A stretch of 64,000 nucleotides of DNA, taken from assembly GCA_029844215.1 (NCBI GenBank), contig CM056736.1:53691562-53755561 (forward strand), read 5' to 3'. Of the stretch, positions 50,270 through 61,352 are shown in pieces (the stretch's first letter is position 1; every line of letters begins with the position of its first letter). The translations under genes were made by a program, and so were the position numbers. Below the pieces are notes generated by a model. The model saw only the letters and a program-made list of their open reading frames with translations. It did not search any database and had not been told where the DNA came from. This DNA comes from Przewalskia tangutica (lineage: Eukaryota; Streptophyta; Magnoliopsida; Solanales; Solanaceae).

Positions 50270-50830
50270 CCTATCCGGGGTGGTACCTTCAAGAAGACCG
50301 ACCGTCAACCTGAACTCTAAGCGTCGTTGCCGATTATCCGCACGATTTCTCTGAGCTGCCAAAACCTCTTCTAAACAAGCTTCACCCTATCCACAGTCTG
50401 CTGGAACAAGTCTGAACCATCTATCTGAACCTTGCCAACATCGAACCAATCGACCGGCAACTTACACTTCCGCCCCTACAAGGCTTCATAAGGCAATAAC
50501 CAAACACTGAAATGGTAGCTAAAACACTCCCTCAACAGGAGGAAACAATCCTCACAGCTACCCCTGAAATCCAAACGCTGGCCCGAGGGCGATTGCGATT
50601 CTGAGACTCACCTGAGTTCCTAACCCTGCCTGGTAAAACTTTCAGAAGAAAAAGAAACAGCCGTACCCTGGGCTCCATTGTCTGTCATAAGGTGAAGGTA
50701 GGCACCCCGTGCAGCCTTACAACCTTTCTGATATAACGTCTCGCAACTTACTACCGAGTACACGGTTTGGACTAAAAGATAAGACGGGCTGACCTCATCG
50801 GCCCGACTACTGGTCGAATGCATCCACAAA
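50270..50830 (-). pseudogene. D integrase remnant
   Basis: The clearest copy of the shared remnant. Minus strand: SYLLVQTVYSV and GAYLHLMTDNGAQ (around 50690-50780), corresponding to the second catalytic Asp region, then ESFTRQG; after a jump over the HPQTDG/Glu region, a PYEAL segment followed by GRKCKLPVDWFDVGKVQ (near 50430-50490) and VDRVKLV. Stops and frameshifts are present. It cannot encode an enzyme because the catalytic Glu segment is deleted. Confidence 0.8.
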
Positions 50831-51424
50831 CTCGTACGCTGGTTAACTAAACATGGGCCTAACACCCTCATGACCCTATCACAAGGCGGGACCACCACAA
50901 CCGACCCGCGCCCAACCAGGCCGCGGGTTGACCCGCAACGTGGCCTCAACCCGACCCGGCAACGCGCAAGACACTAGCTCCCCGATCCGGAAAACTCTCA
51001 CTAATCACGTTACGAAAACCTAGCGGTCTTCTTAGCTCAACTACCCTCTTTCATTCCACACTACTCAGGGACTTATCCCAAACATAGCTCACGTGCACAA
51101 TGCACTCCGATAAGGGTTAAACACAAATGTAATCTTTTTCTCAAGATTGCCTTGCCTCTAAGGTCTCCACGTAAAAAGCTCTAAGGCTTACACTTCCTAT
51201 CCCCAATCTTTCCCGGTTACTGACCATGATTTCTAATCACAACTAACACACTGCTATCAGAACATAGCACTTATGATATACCCATCTTATCACACATACT
51301 GATCTCTAGAGGGTTAAGGATATATCTATATCTACTGCTTCACTCCCCTTAGTCGTTCTAATCAAACCTGCCCCGTAGGGCGCATAGCTAGGGAAGGTAA
51401 CGAACTACCCACCGATCCTGAAGG
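50831..51424 (-). other. D spacer between gag and integrase remnant
   Basis: Non-coding; contains GGTTGAGGCCACGTTGCGGG near 50935-50955, as in A1 and F. Confidence 0.65.
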
Positions 51425-52099
51425 CTAAGTCCTCCTACTAGGACACCCTTTCGACATCAGACCCTGACGGTCGTAGGTACAACGAGCACCAACAAAAAGA
51501 CGACATTCCCCGGAATGACACATGTCACACTGTGAACCGGAAGTCCTGGAGCTCTGACCAACTCCTACATACCCCGAACGTCCTGAACCCTGTGGAGGAC
51601 CACTCTGCACTGGCGGAGGTGCATATCTAATCTGCTGGTGAGGCAATTCACCTCGAAAGTTACCAAAGGACCTTGCTGCTCTGGCCCTCTTCTGCTGTCC
51701 TTCGTTAACCCGTTGATCTCTACGTTTCTCGGCCTGCTGCGCATAAGCCCGTACACAGGCCATGCTCAAGCCTAACTGAAAAATTACTCTTGTACAACTC
51801 TCTCTTGGATAGTCATCAAGACTCGCGGTACATCGGTATACTCTCTGGTAGCCCAAATCCATAGTTAATGTGGTCGCCTCTTTGCAATCCATATTCTCTG
51901 TCGGTCGTGGGCGAAGGTTCAAATATCATGCGCGATGGAGCCGCCGCCGTGCTAAACTCTGCGGGGCTAGTGACGTCTGAGAACTCCCGAATGAAGCACT
52001 ACCTAGGTAATGATTGGGCTGTGCCTCGTAACCCTCAGTACTCTACTCGCAGCTCTGGCCGCCTTGCCTCACAGGCGGGTTTGCCCTACGCGGAGGCAT
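51425..52099 (-). pseudogene. D gag, shortened, with zinc knuckle
   Basis: The likely start is ATGCCTCCG at 52099. A continuous frame of 165 codons (51425-51922) contains LDDYPRESCTRVIFQLGLSMACVRAYAQ split over two motifs (end of the capsid-like domain), a basic RVNEGQQKRARAARSFGNF segment, and the knuckle CDMCHSGECRLFVGA with a partial second half DRQGLMSKGCPS, then a stop. About 0.45 kb of capsid coding sequence present in G and C is missing upstream. It shares this deletion with A1. The nucleocapsid part might still be translated, but not the full protein. Confidence 0.85.
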
Positions 52100-52283
52100 A
52101 ATGGTAAGGAAAGAAATACGTTAGAGGTCCAATCTTACAACACAGACTCTAAGGCACGATCTCGAGTGAGAAGAATAGAAACCAATCCTAAATATCCTAT
52201 AGCCTCACGATTATTGGTGTGGTGCACAACACACCGATAATCAAGACTTCTTGGATCTGATGCGTAGACACTTTCAGGATTAA

Positions 52284-52298
52284 GCGCTCACGATACCA
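52284..52298 (-). promoter_or_regulatory. Primer-binding site of D
   Basis: Minus strand TGGTATCGTGAGCGC, a distorted initiator tRNA-Met site; the differences from TGGTATCAGAGCAG fall on the two CAG triplets. Confidence 0.8.
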
Positions 52299-55244
52299 CT
52301 TTTGTCAAGACCCGTTCCGGGGCCCGTGATTGGTGCCTTACCCGGGCACCCAAGTAGTCATACATCAGAGAAAATCAGCGGAACATAAAACAATAACATG
52401 AAGCTAATGTAATAAGACAGTGAAATAAGAAAAAGCACTAACCAAAAGCGGTTACCTTCGGTATATATAAATAACAATTTGAGCGATTACATCCCATTAC
52501 AACCCGCCCACAACATTACTGAGACCTACGAGTGATATGACAACAACGACGGGACAGGGCCCCGTCATACCCCTGAATGGAAGCACCTACAACAACAGAG
52601 GACTATACCAAGATAAGCCTCCGGAGAAACGGAGCTTTCCCAACGCCGAATCGTGACCCTAGAGCGAGGATCAACGGCGGTGTACCTTTACTGCGGCATG
52701 AACGCAGCCCGGAAGGAGTCGATAACAGTGCCGAGTATGTGAAACTGAAAATAAATACTGTAAATGAAATCATAGAAGTCTTTATAAAGCAAGAGACATG
52801 TATGATAACCAAACTACAGTTCACAGTAAATAAGCAGTCATGTCAAGTCAGGGACTCACGCCCTCAAAGTCATCACAATAGAACGTGCGGGGTAAATGCG
52901 AAGGCATAGCCGACTACTAAGACCAGCGGTACCAAAAATGCCATAAAGCGTATCACGAGGTCTTTCTAGACCGCACCACGATCGAAGGCGGCGCTCGCGC
53001 AGTATCGTGCGGCGTCTATCCTCGTAACTTACCGCGACTCGCATAGGTCACACACGCACCCGCATGAGGTATTCCTCGAATCATGGTCCTGCACCGCGAG
53101 GTATACCGCGTCGGGCAGCTTAACCCCGGTATCCGCTGGACTTCGCAGCCGCATAGTCCTCGAGACCGCATAGTCCCTCAAAGACCGCATAGGGCATCCC
53201 CCACATCGGGCTAAACACCCGGAATGATCAATCCTGGAGCATACCGCTGCTCCGCATAGTCTCATAGACCGCATAGGCCGTATAGACCCGCATCAAGGGT
53301 GGAAAGCCCTCGATATAATAAGTCAAGAGGGTATGTGATACAATAACAGTACAACGGGCTTAACGTTTAACAACGTAAGCACAACAAGAATGACCCCCTT
53401 ACATAACAAACACAAGATACTAACACACGTAGCATCCTAACATGTTTTACTTATCAAATCAACAGAAAGTATTACAAGGTTATCACAAACCAACACAATC
53501 AAGTTATTCACACAAGGTACTTTATGCTAACAAGTTCGGGTATCTATCCCCAAAGTACTTCATACATTAACTCTTTAAAAGATCCGTTTCTTTCGAAGTC
53601 ACATATGATACGTAGTATAAATAGAGTATTTGTCTTTTTAAGTAAAAAAAACAACTACCCTTTGTAAAATCAAGTAACAACATTATTTTCCAAACGTCCA
53701 AGTTTGCCTAATTTCAAATGTTCACGTTTCTTATTTTAGAAAGGTTTCGTAGTTCATAGTCTTATTCATTTAAGAATATAATTCTCTTTTAAACAATCTG
53801 AGAAACATATGCCCTATATGTGAGTAGGTTATTCTTGTTCATAATCAATCTTATTAAGCAGCCATGATCTAGGAAATGTAGTATCATTTTGTCTCATCTT
53901 AGCTTCTATGCAGATGGAGGTTTCTACTGGTTTTAATAATACTTCATTAATCAAAACATTTCCCTTTATTAACGCTGCAGTGGTTTGTCGGTACTCATTC
54001 TGATTTCCGAAATCAGTAAAACATTATTCCTTTTAAAAACCAAGTACTCATTACTCACGAATGAGGTTTCACACAAAATTCATATTAATTTAATTAAGTC
54101 AAGTCTCTTATCTTTTAAGATCAAGTCTCTTAACTTCTAAAATCAATAAATCATTCATTTTATCTCTCTTAAGCCGTTATACCTAACTTCCCATAACGTT
54201 AGTATAACTCTTAAGTTTTTAAAACCAAGTATTACTCTCCTTTCAAAAACAGTTCTTAAGTCTCTTGAAATACTTCAATTAGCACGCGTATGTCTACCGT
54301 ACTATATATATATATTCTTTTAAAATATCATGCTCAAGAGGATAGGAAGAATCACATACCTCGCGACGATTATCGACTATAAGCAAATCGCTCCACGGCT
54401 ATAACCCGGCTAGCCTGGTCCACCTTTCAAGTAGCACATGCTACTCACAGAACATTCAACCTATAAAGGTTATACAAGTCTATCAAAGTCTAGACTACTC
54501 GGTAGAATAAATCTAGATACAAGATTCTACGGAAATTTGGGCAGCCCTTCCCTACCCGTCAAACTACACAAGTCTACTGTAATACAGTCCTATGTAAGTA
54601 CAGTCCAATTCTCTTCTTTAAATTCAGGCTTAAGTCCAAAGACATTGCCGTACAACTACGTTCAGTTCTATATATAGTATACTTCAACTATATATTCCTA
54701 CAACATGTAATTTCCAATTACAATAGGGGGACAAGATATTTACCTCGATAAGCCCAAAATTATCCAAGTTTAATGTCGCTCCTGAGCACCGTTTAGCTCC
54801 AACTCCGTGCGCTCCAACCCGCTCCAAACCACCCTTAGAAGTTCTAACCAACTTCTACTTAATACTCCAACAAACTATGGAGATTTTCCCTAGGGTTTCG
54901 GTTTGAGACAAAGGACATCTGAGAGTATTTCAGACTCTACGTATAGAGTTATCTTTGGAATACTACAAGGTATACGGCTAAGGTATTTTGTTTATAGTAA
55001 CAATACTTTGGAGAGTATTTCTACCAAGAGGGGGGAGGGGGTATTTATACGAGACAACACCACAAGGGGGGGGTGTATACCCCTCGGCCAACCTCACTAG
55101 GAGGGGTGGGTACTCGGCGAGGGGAAGGGACTCTCGGCCAGGGGCCTCTCAAGGGGAGGGGAGGCTAGGCGAGACCTCAACACAGAAGGGGAGAGCTCAC
55201 GACTTAGAGATTTTGGGATGAAGAAGTCTTCAAAGGGGGAGGGG

Positions 55245-55252
55245 TATTTATA
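55245..55252 (-). promoter_or_regulatory. TATA box of D 5' LTR
   Basis: Minus-strand TATAAATA; this copy would drive element transcription. Confidence 0.75.
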
Positions 55253-55420
55253 GGTCAAGCAAGGGCCAACCAAGGGCCAAGATGAAGCCAAGTGCTATGC
55301 AAGTGTAGGGCCAAGATATGCCCAAGTGCCCCCCTAGTCCCTACTCCTTAAAACCCTCACAAATATCCTACCAACCCCAAGGGTTGGTTCGTCCCATGTG
55401 CCGCCCCACTTTTCCGCCAA

Positions 55421-55449
55421 TGAGAGGGTGCCAAGTGGCGCCCTCTCGT
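55421..55449 (-). promoter_or_regulatory. U3 palindrome of D 5' LTR
   Basis: GAGAGGGTGCCA opposite TGGCGCCCTCTC, 12-base arms with one mismatch, centre AG. It has no CACGTG-type core, but the symmetry is stronger than in the other families. Confidence 0.65.
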
Positions 55450-55666
55450 TGATCCAACACGTTTCGTCTCTCGGAAAAATCCGCAAAAATTAAAAATGAC
55501 ATAGCCGGAATTTTCCCTTCGCAAGTTGTGTAAAACGTTTCGTCGAAAAACGACTCTAATCGGGTGTTATGCACAAAAATAATTCGGCCAAGCCTACTTA
55601 AAAGCCCAAACTTTTCTACGTACGTCCTTACGTACATACTCTGGAAATACGGGGTATAACACTAAA

Positions 55667-56199
55667 CTTGGGCCTAGCACCCTCGTGACCCTACCACCTG
55701 GCGGGACCACCTCGAACTGACCCCACCTCATTCCGGGTTGCGGGTTGACCCGCAATATGGCCTCAACCCGACCCACAGTCGCGCCAAACTCTCTCGTTCC
55801 CCGATCCGGAACAATCTTACTAATTCACGTCATGAAAGCTACCACTTCCATCTCACACTACCCATGGAATTATCCCACAACATATTTCACGCATACCAAG
55901 TACTTCGACAAAGACCAACCGTAAAATCATCCACTCAAGACGGCCTTGCATCCAAGGTCCCAACTGTTATAAATTCTAAGGCTCCCATTTTCTCGTCCCT
56001 GGACTTACCCTTTTCAACTACCCATGTTTTCTAATCACAACTTACACAATGCTAACCGAACATAGCACTCACATGTATCTACCATAACGACTAAACAAGT
56101 CTCTTAAGGTGAAGATATCTCGTAACTACCGCCTCACTTTCCTTTGTCGCTCTAATCAAATCTGCTTTCTGCTGGACGTAACTACATAAGGTGATGAAC
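55667..56199 (-). other. F interior, post-gag spacer after D
   Basis: Continues 46497 after the D insertion, with GGGTTGAGGCCATATTGCGG near 55740-55765. No coding signal. Confidence 0.65.
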
Positions 56200-56889
56200 C
56201 AGCCATCGATCCCGGTGAGTCGTAACATCCGCGCCACCTCTGGTCGGACAATTTCTCGCAAAATGGCCTGCTGTCATGGCATAACAAGTTGTCAGTAGTA
56301 CGACACTCCCATAAGAACACCTACCACAACGGCCCATACGGGTGGGGTGACCTCATCGACTAACACCCTTCTCCCAAACAATCACCCGAATCGGCCGTGA
56401 GCGAGTCATCCCTCTTGTATCCTCCTACTTGGACATCCTCCCATCACATGGCCACGGCGGCGCAAGTATAACAATCTCCCAAACTAGCACGACACCACGA
56501 GGACCATCTCGCCTCTGCATCGTAGAACTCGCGCGCACTCAAGAAATCCGAAGTCTCGGACTATCGGATCTAGGGTGAATCACGATGCATCTTTGGAACC
56601 ACCGGCTCCCGTACGTCCTCATATATCGCCATGACCCTAGCTAGTAACTGGGCCATCTCCTTGAACTCATATCCTCGGCTCGGTCGTGGGCGGAGACCAG
56701 TGTATCGTGGCCTCGTGAAATCGCTGCCGCTCTAAACTCTGCTGGGGCTAGCGGCGTCATAAAACTCGTCATCTGAAGTACTATCTCAGGTAATGACCGG
56801 GCCTGTGCCCACGTAACCCTCTGTGCTCTACTCGCAGCTCCCTCTGCTGCCTTGCCCATCTGGGCCCTGGTTGCCTTGCGTAGAGGCAT
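56200..56889 (-). pseudogene. F gag, strongly truncated
   Basis: Start at 56889 (MPLRKATRAQMGKAAEGA), open to 56641. Farther on, near 56400-56480, a partial zinc knuckle (DCYTCAAVAM, then a CPS-like end in another frame) is visible. Only about 0.45 kb separates start and knuckle, so nearly all of the capsid-like domain is gone. Confidence 0.7.
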
Positions 56890-57070
56890 AACGGGTACAT
56901 AAGAATACGCCAGAGGGAGTCCAACTTATACCACAGCTGTAAGGCACGATCTCAGAGTGAGAAGAATGGAAACCAATCCTAAATATCCTGTAGCCTCCTG
57001 ATTATAGATGTGGTGCACAACACACCGATAATCAAGACTCTACTAGACACGAACTGTAGACACTTTCCGA

Positions 57071-57092
57071 GGATTAACTGCTCTGATACCAC
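57071..57092 (-). promoter_or_regulatory. Primer-binding site of F (intact)
   Basis: Minus strand TGGTATCAGAGCAGTTAATC, the only copy in the window with both CAG triplets complete. It is complementary to the 3' end of initiator tRNA-Met. Confidence 0.9.
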
Positions 57093-60000
57093 TTTTGTCA
57101 CGAGACCCGGGCGTGATCGTGCCTTACCTCGGGCACCCTAGTGATACAACATCAGAGAAAATCAGCGGAAATAAAAACTTAAGCATGAATCAAGACAAAA
57201 TAAGAAACATGCTAACCAAAACGGTTACCTTTCTGCATATATATACCTGAACAGTTATATCCTTTACAAACCCTGCCCACAACAGTACTACAGATCTCTA
57301 AGAATGTAACCACAACTACGACGGGACAGGGCCCCGCCATACCCCTGAATGTAAGTACCTACAACGACAGGGGACTATACCAAAGATAAGCCTCCGGAGA
57401 AACGGAGCTTCCCAGACGAATCTGTGATCCTACATGGCGAGGATCAACAATCGGTGTACCTACACTGCGGCATGACGCAGCCCCGAAGGAGGTCGATACA
57501 GTACCAAGTATGTGGCGAAAATCGTAAATGAAATCATAATAGTCTATAAAAAGCGAGAGACATGTATGATAACCAAACTACGATACAACATATGGCGATC
57601 GTATGTCAAGTCAGGGACTCACGCCCTCAAAGTCATCACTCAAAATATAACAATAGGTCTCACGCCCACAACATCAATCTTGCCCGTGGAATTCCTTCCT
57701 CACTGCCGGCAGTCTATGATATAACAACACCAAGGAGTATACTTGAACACCAGGTCCCACCTGTCATAAAACCGTCACGGGCAAGTCTGAGGCTAACTAC
57801 CAGATACCAAAGCCGCATCATCACTGACCGGGGCAAGTACGAAAGCCAACTACCAGATACCAAAGTTGTACTAACAATACTATATAACCATACCACGAAG
57901 CTGACACGGGGCAAGTACGAAAGCCAACTACCAGATACCAAGGCCGCATCACGTCGATGGGGGCAATCTGAGGGCTAACTACCGATACCGGCGTGATCAC
58001 GAGACTTCGCCACAAAACTGAGCAGGCAAGTCGAAGGCTAACTACGGATACCAAAGCCGAATCAGCCACGGCCGGCAAGTACGAGCCAACCACGGATACG
58101 AGGCGAATCGGTAAAACCCGTGGAGGCTGGTCCATGGAATGACACTATCAAGAACGATCGGCAAGTACGAAAGCCAACTACCGTAACCAACTGCATCAAG
58201 AACGGCCAGGGCAAGTCAAAGCCAACTACCGGATACCAAGGCGAATCAAGAAACCTCGTGGAGAGCTAGTCCATGGAACAACAATCCTAATGGAACCATA
58301 CGTGGGCCACCCAACGTGTCGATGAGTCCAAGGATATAACAAGACAACACTCTAGTGGAAGCATGCCGTGGGCCACCCATCGTGTCGATGTCCATCAATC
58401 AACGGATAGCCTACCCATCGAGAGACTCGGTAGCACAGAATCAAAACACTTGCACAACAAAGGCTATCACATCAAGCATAGGCAAGTTCAACGTACTCAT
58501 AGACTTTCATTTTATTTACAACAAATTGGTTCACCATTTATATAAACTCAAGTACTCCTATTTTGTGCCAACAATCCGGGTTTCAACCCTAAAGTACTAC
58601 GTACTTAAATTCTTTCAAAAGATCCCTTTCTTTTACAAAAGTCATACGATACCCATAGTATCAAAAATAGAGTAATTATCATTTCAAGTAAACCAAAACC
58701 ATTTCCACACCTTATTTTGAAATAAGCCAAGACAACACCATGCTTTCTTTTAAAACCAATTTTAAGACAAAACCATGCCTTCTTTTAAACCAAAAACTCT
58801 TCAATTCCTCAAGTCCCTTTTCTTTTAGAAATCAAGTTCCTTACTTTGGAATTTAAGAAAATTCAATACTTGTTATTAATGATCTTATTAAAGTAGCCAT
58901 GATCTAGGAAATGTAATACAATTTTGTCTTATCTTAGCTTCTATGCAGATGGAGGTTTCTCCGGTTTTAATAATAATTAATTAGTCAATACATTTTCCTT
59001 TATTAACGCCGATGGTTTGTTCGATACTTATTCTCATTTCCGAAATCAATATAACTTATTCCTTTTTAAAACCCAATTACCCATTTCTCATAAATGCGGT
59101 TTCACAACTTTTTAACACAAACCAAGTCCTTAATAATTCACATCAAGTCATTTATAAGTTAAGTCTCTTATCTTTTAAAAACCACAAACCATTTCTTTAC
59201 CTACATAAAGTTGTTATAACAAACTTCCCATAAAGCCGTTATAACACTTTATGTTTTAAACCAACCAAATTTGTTTAGCACACGTACGTCTACCGTACTA
59301 CATAGTTCACACAATCATGCTAGAAAAGATAGGAAGAGGTTCACATACCTCGCGACGATTATCGACAATTAGCAAAACGCTCCAAAGTACTGTAACCCTG
59401 CTAGCCTTTTCCACCCTCCAAGTAGAATACGCTACTCGTAGTACTTCAACCTATAAAGGCCACAAAACGTCTATCAACTTCTAGATCCCTTCGTAGAACA
59501 TTTCTAAATACAAGGTTCCATATTCTACGGAAAATTCGGCACCTCCCCGCAACCACATAAATCTCCTCCTCTATCAAGGCCCGCTACCAAGCCAACAACT
59601 CCAAGGGGGTTACACGTCTAACCGGACGTGTACAACACTGCCCCACAATAATACTACAAGTCTACTGTAAATACAGTCCAATCCTTTATAATCATCCATC
59701 CAATATATCTTATACTCAATTCTAAACTACTACAATATGTAATATTCAATTACAATAGAGGGACATAGATCATTACCTCGATAAGCCCAAAATTATCCAA
59801 GATTATAAGTCGATCCTGAGAAACGTTTAGCTCCAATTCCTTATGCTCCAACCCGCTCCAAGCAACCCTTAGAAGTTCCTAACCAACTCCTCTTCAAGAT
59901 CCAACTCCAAAAAGTGAAGAACACTTAGGCTACAATTTGGCAATGTTTCGGCCAAGGGGCATATCTAAGGCTAAGGGTGTGAAATCTTTTTCAACTCTTG

Positions 60001-60172
60001 GTACACAATCTTCCTAACACCCTAAGGAAGAACACTTAAAACTTTAAGAATTTTTGGACAACTTTTGCTCAAGAATCATGGCCAAAGCCGAGAGCACACA
60101 AGAGAAAGGGAGGGGATTTTCAAGACTTGGAAACTTTCTAAGTGATGGATGAATAAGTCTTGCAACAAGGGG

Positions 60173-60180
60173 TATTTATA
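60173..60180 (-). promoter_or_regulatory. TATA box of F 5' LTR
   Basis: Minus-strand TATAAATA, downstream of the palindrome. Confidence 0.8.
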
Positions 60181-60348
60181 GAGAAATCGAGGGCCAAGAT
60201 TAAAGCAAGTGTAAGGTGAGGATTGGGTACATGTGTGTGGGTAAACTACCAACCAAATGTCCACCACAAAAATGGGACAAGTGGCTTGCCACTTGTCCCC
60301 CACATAAAAACGTCCAAGTGTCCCCTTGAATTCGGCCATAGGGCCACA

Positions 60349-60372
60349 TGGGGGTGACACATGTCGCCCCCC
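60349..60372 (-). promoter_or_regulatory. U3 palindrome of F 5' LTR
   Basis: GGGGGTGACA opposite TGTCGCCCCC around a CA centre, with a CACATG-type core. Confidence 0.6.
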
Positions 60373-60692
60373 TACTCGTCCAAAATATTTCGTCTTCCCA
60401 AAATATCCGTAATGCCAAAAATCCAAAAATAAAGTGGGCCCCACAAACCGTAAATTTCTCCCGTGGGCCCCACGTGACCAATTCCGGAAATAAAATCCCA
60501 TAATTCTCAAATATTCCAAAAAGTCCGAATACCAAATCTGGGAATCCAATTCCCTTTAACGAACATTTTTCCTTCACAAAATTCGGAAACTTTTCCGTCG
60601 AAAAATCACATCCTTCTTTTTTTTCCAAAATTACTGTCGTATTCTCGTACGTACGTCCTCACATACATACCATGGAACTACGAGGTGTAACA

Positions 60693-60697
60693 TCAGC
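60693..60697. repeat. Target-site duplication of F, right copy
   Basis: TCAGC directly after the TG start of the F 5' LTR as read on the plus strand. Confidence 0.75.
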
Positions 60698-61352
60698 ACA
60701 GTCCTCAAATGCTCCGTATGCTTTTCTCTGAGCGAGAATAAACCAAGATGTCATCAATGAATACTATCACAAACGTATCCAAAAATGGCTTGAACACTCG
60801 GTTCATCAAGTCCATAAATACCGCCGGAGCATTGGTCAAACCGAAAGACATAACCCTGAACTCATAGTGCCCGTACCGGGTCCGGAATGCAGTCCTAGGG
60901 ACATCCGCCTCTCTAAGTCGCACCTGATGATAGCCCGATCGCAGATCAATCTTGGAGAAACATCTCGCACCCTGCAACTGGTCGAACAAATCATCAATCC
61001 TGGGAAGGGGGTATCTGTTCTTAATAGTCACCTTGTTCAGCTGCCTGTAATCAACACACATGCGCAGCGTCCCGTCCTTCTTCTTCACGAACAATACAGG
61101 CGCTCCCCAGGGAGAAACACTAGGTCTGATGAAGCCCTTCTCCAGCAAATCTCTCAGCTGGTCCTTCAACTATCTCAACTCGGCAGGTGCCATTCTGTAT
61201 GGCGGAATGGAAATAGGCCTAGTGTCTGGCAGCACATCGATACAAAACTCTATCTCCCTCTCAGGAGGGATACCCGGGAGGTCATCTGGAAACACATCTG
61301 GGAACTCTCGACTCACCGAACTGAAAATCTGGTACGCATGACCTCGTATCAA
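60693..61352 (-). pseudogene. G reverse transcriptase, N-terminal and catalytic part
   Basis: Long, well-preserved frame. 61170-61352 covers the lead-in (FPDVFPDDLPGIPPEREIEF, PISIPPYRMAPAELR). A TAG at 61170-61172 then interrupts the same frame, which continues 60705-61169 through the fingers and palm with KKDGTLRMCVDYRQLNK, FSKIDLRSGYHQ (first catalytic Asp), FGLTNAPAVFM and VFIDDILVYS (the FIDD pair of catalytic Asp residues). It polymerises cDNA from element RNA. F cuts the gene right after this motif; the remainder is at 30451-30614. Apart from the TAG and the insertion it is nearly intact, so G is younger than B. Confidence 0.95.

Larger units (their letters stand above)
46498..55661 (-). 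mobile_element. Element D: structurally complete, pol-less Ty3/gypsy element
   Basis: LTRs 46498-49912 and 52303-55661, interior 49913-52302 (2.39 kb), flanked by perfect CTAAA duplications (46493-46497 and 55662-55666). The interior has a polypurine tract, integrase remnant, spacer, shortened gag and primer-binding site. Protease, reverse transcriptase and RNase H are absent. It resembles A1 in both gag and integrase deletions although the LTRs differ. It sits in the F interior. Confidence 0.95.
52303..55661 (-). repeat. D 5' LTR (3359 bp)
   Basis: Partner of 46498-49912. TATA box 55245-55252. The palindrome 55421-55449 is long (12-base arms with one mismatch). Near 54270 it lacks 57 bases present in the 3' LTR; the deletion ends share TTCAA. 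SL1 52615-52638, SL2 52546-52568. Confidence 0.95.
30615..60692 (-). mobile_element. Element F: pol-less Ty3/gypsy element carrying C, E and D
   Basis: 3' LTR 30615-32308 plus 41541-43372 (split by C); interior 43373-43404, 46041-46497 and 55667-57095 (split by solo LTR E and by D); 5' LTR 57096-60692. The interior totals about 1.9 kb, shorter than one LTR (about 3.5-3.6 kb), with only a truncated gag and a spacer. It inserted into G reverse transcriptase a dozen codons after the FIDD motif. Confidence 0.9.
57096..60692 (-). repeat. F 5' LTR (3597 bp)
   Basis: Minus strand TGTTACACCTCGTAG at 60692 to the TGACA end at 57096; uninterrupted. TATA box 60173-60180, U3 palindrome 60349-60372, G-box in GGTCACGTGGGGCCC near 60463-60478, repeat array 57778-58255, SL1 57385-57411, SL2 57318-57340. 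Confidence 0.95.

Noticed and set aside
60076..60628. Two long overlapping minus-strand frames (157 and 142 codons)
   Set aside because: Located in U3 of the F LTR around the TATA box and palindrome; they have counterparts only in the other LTR copy.
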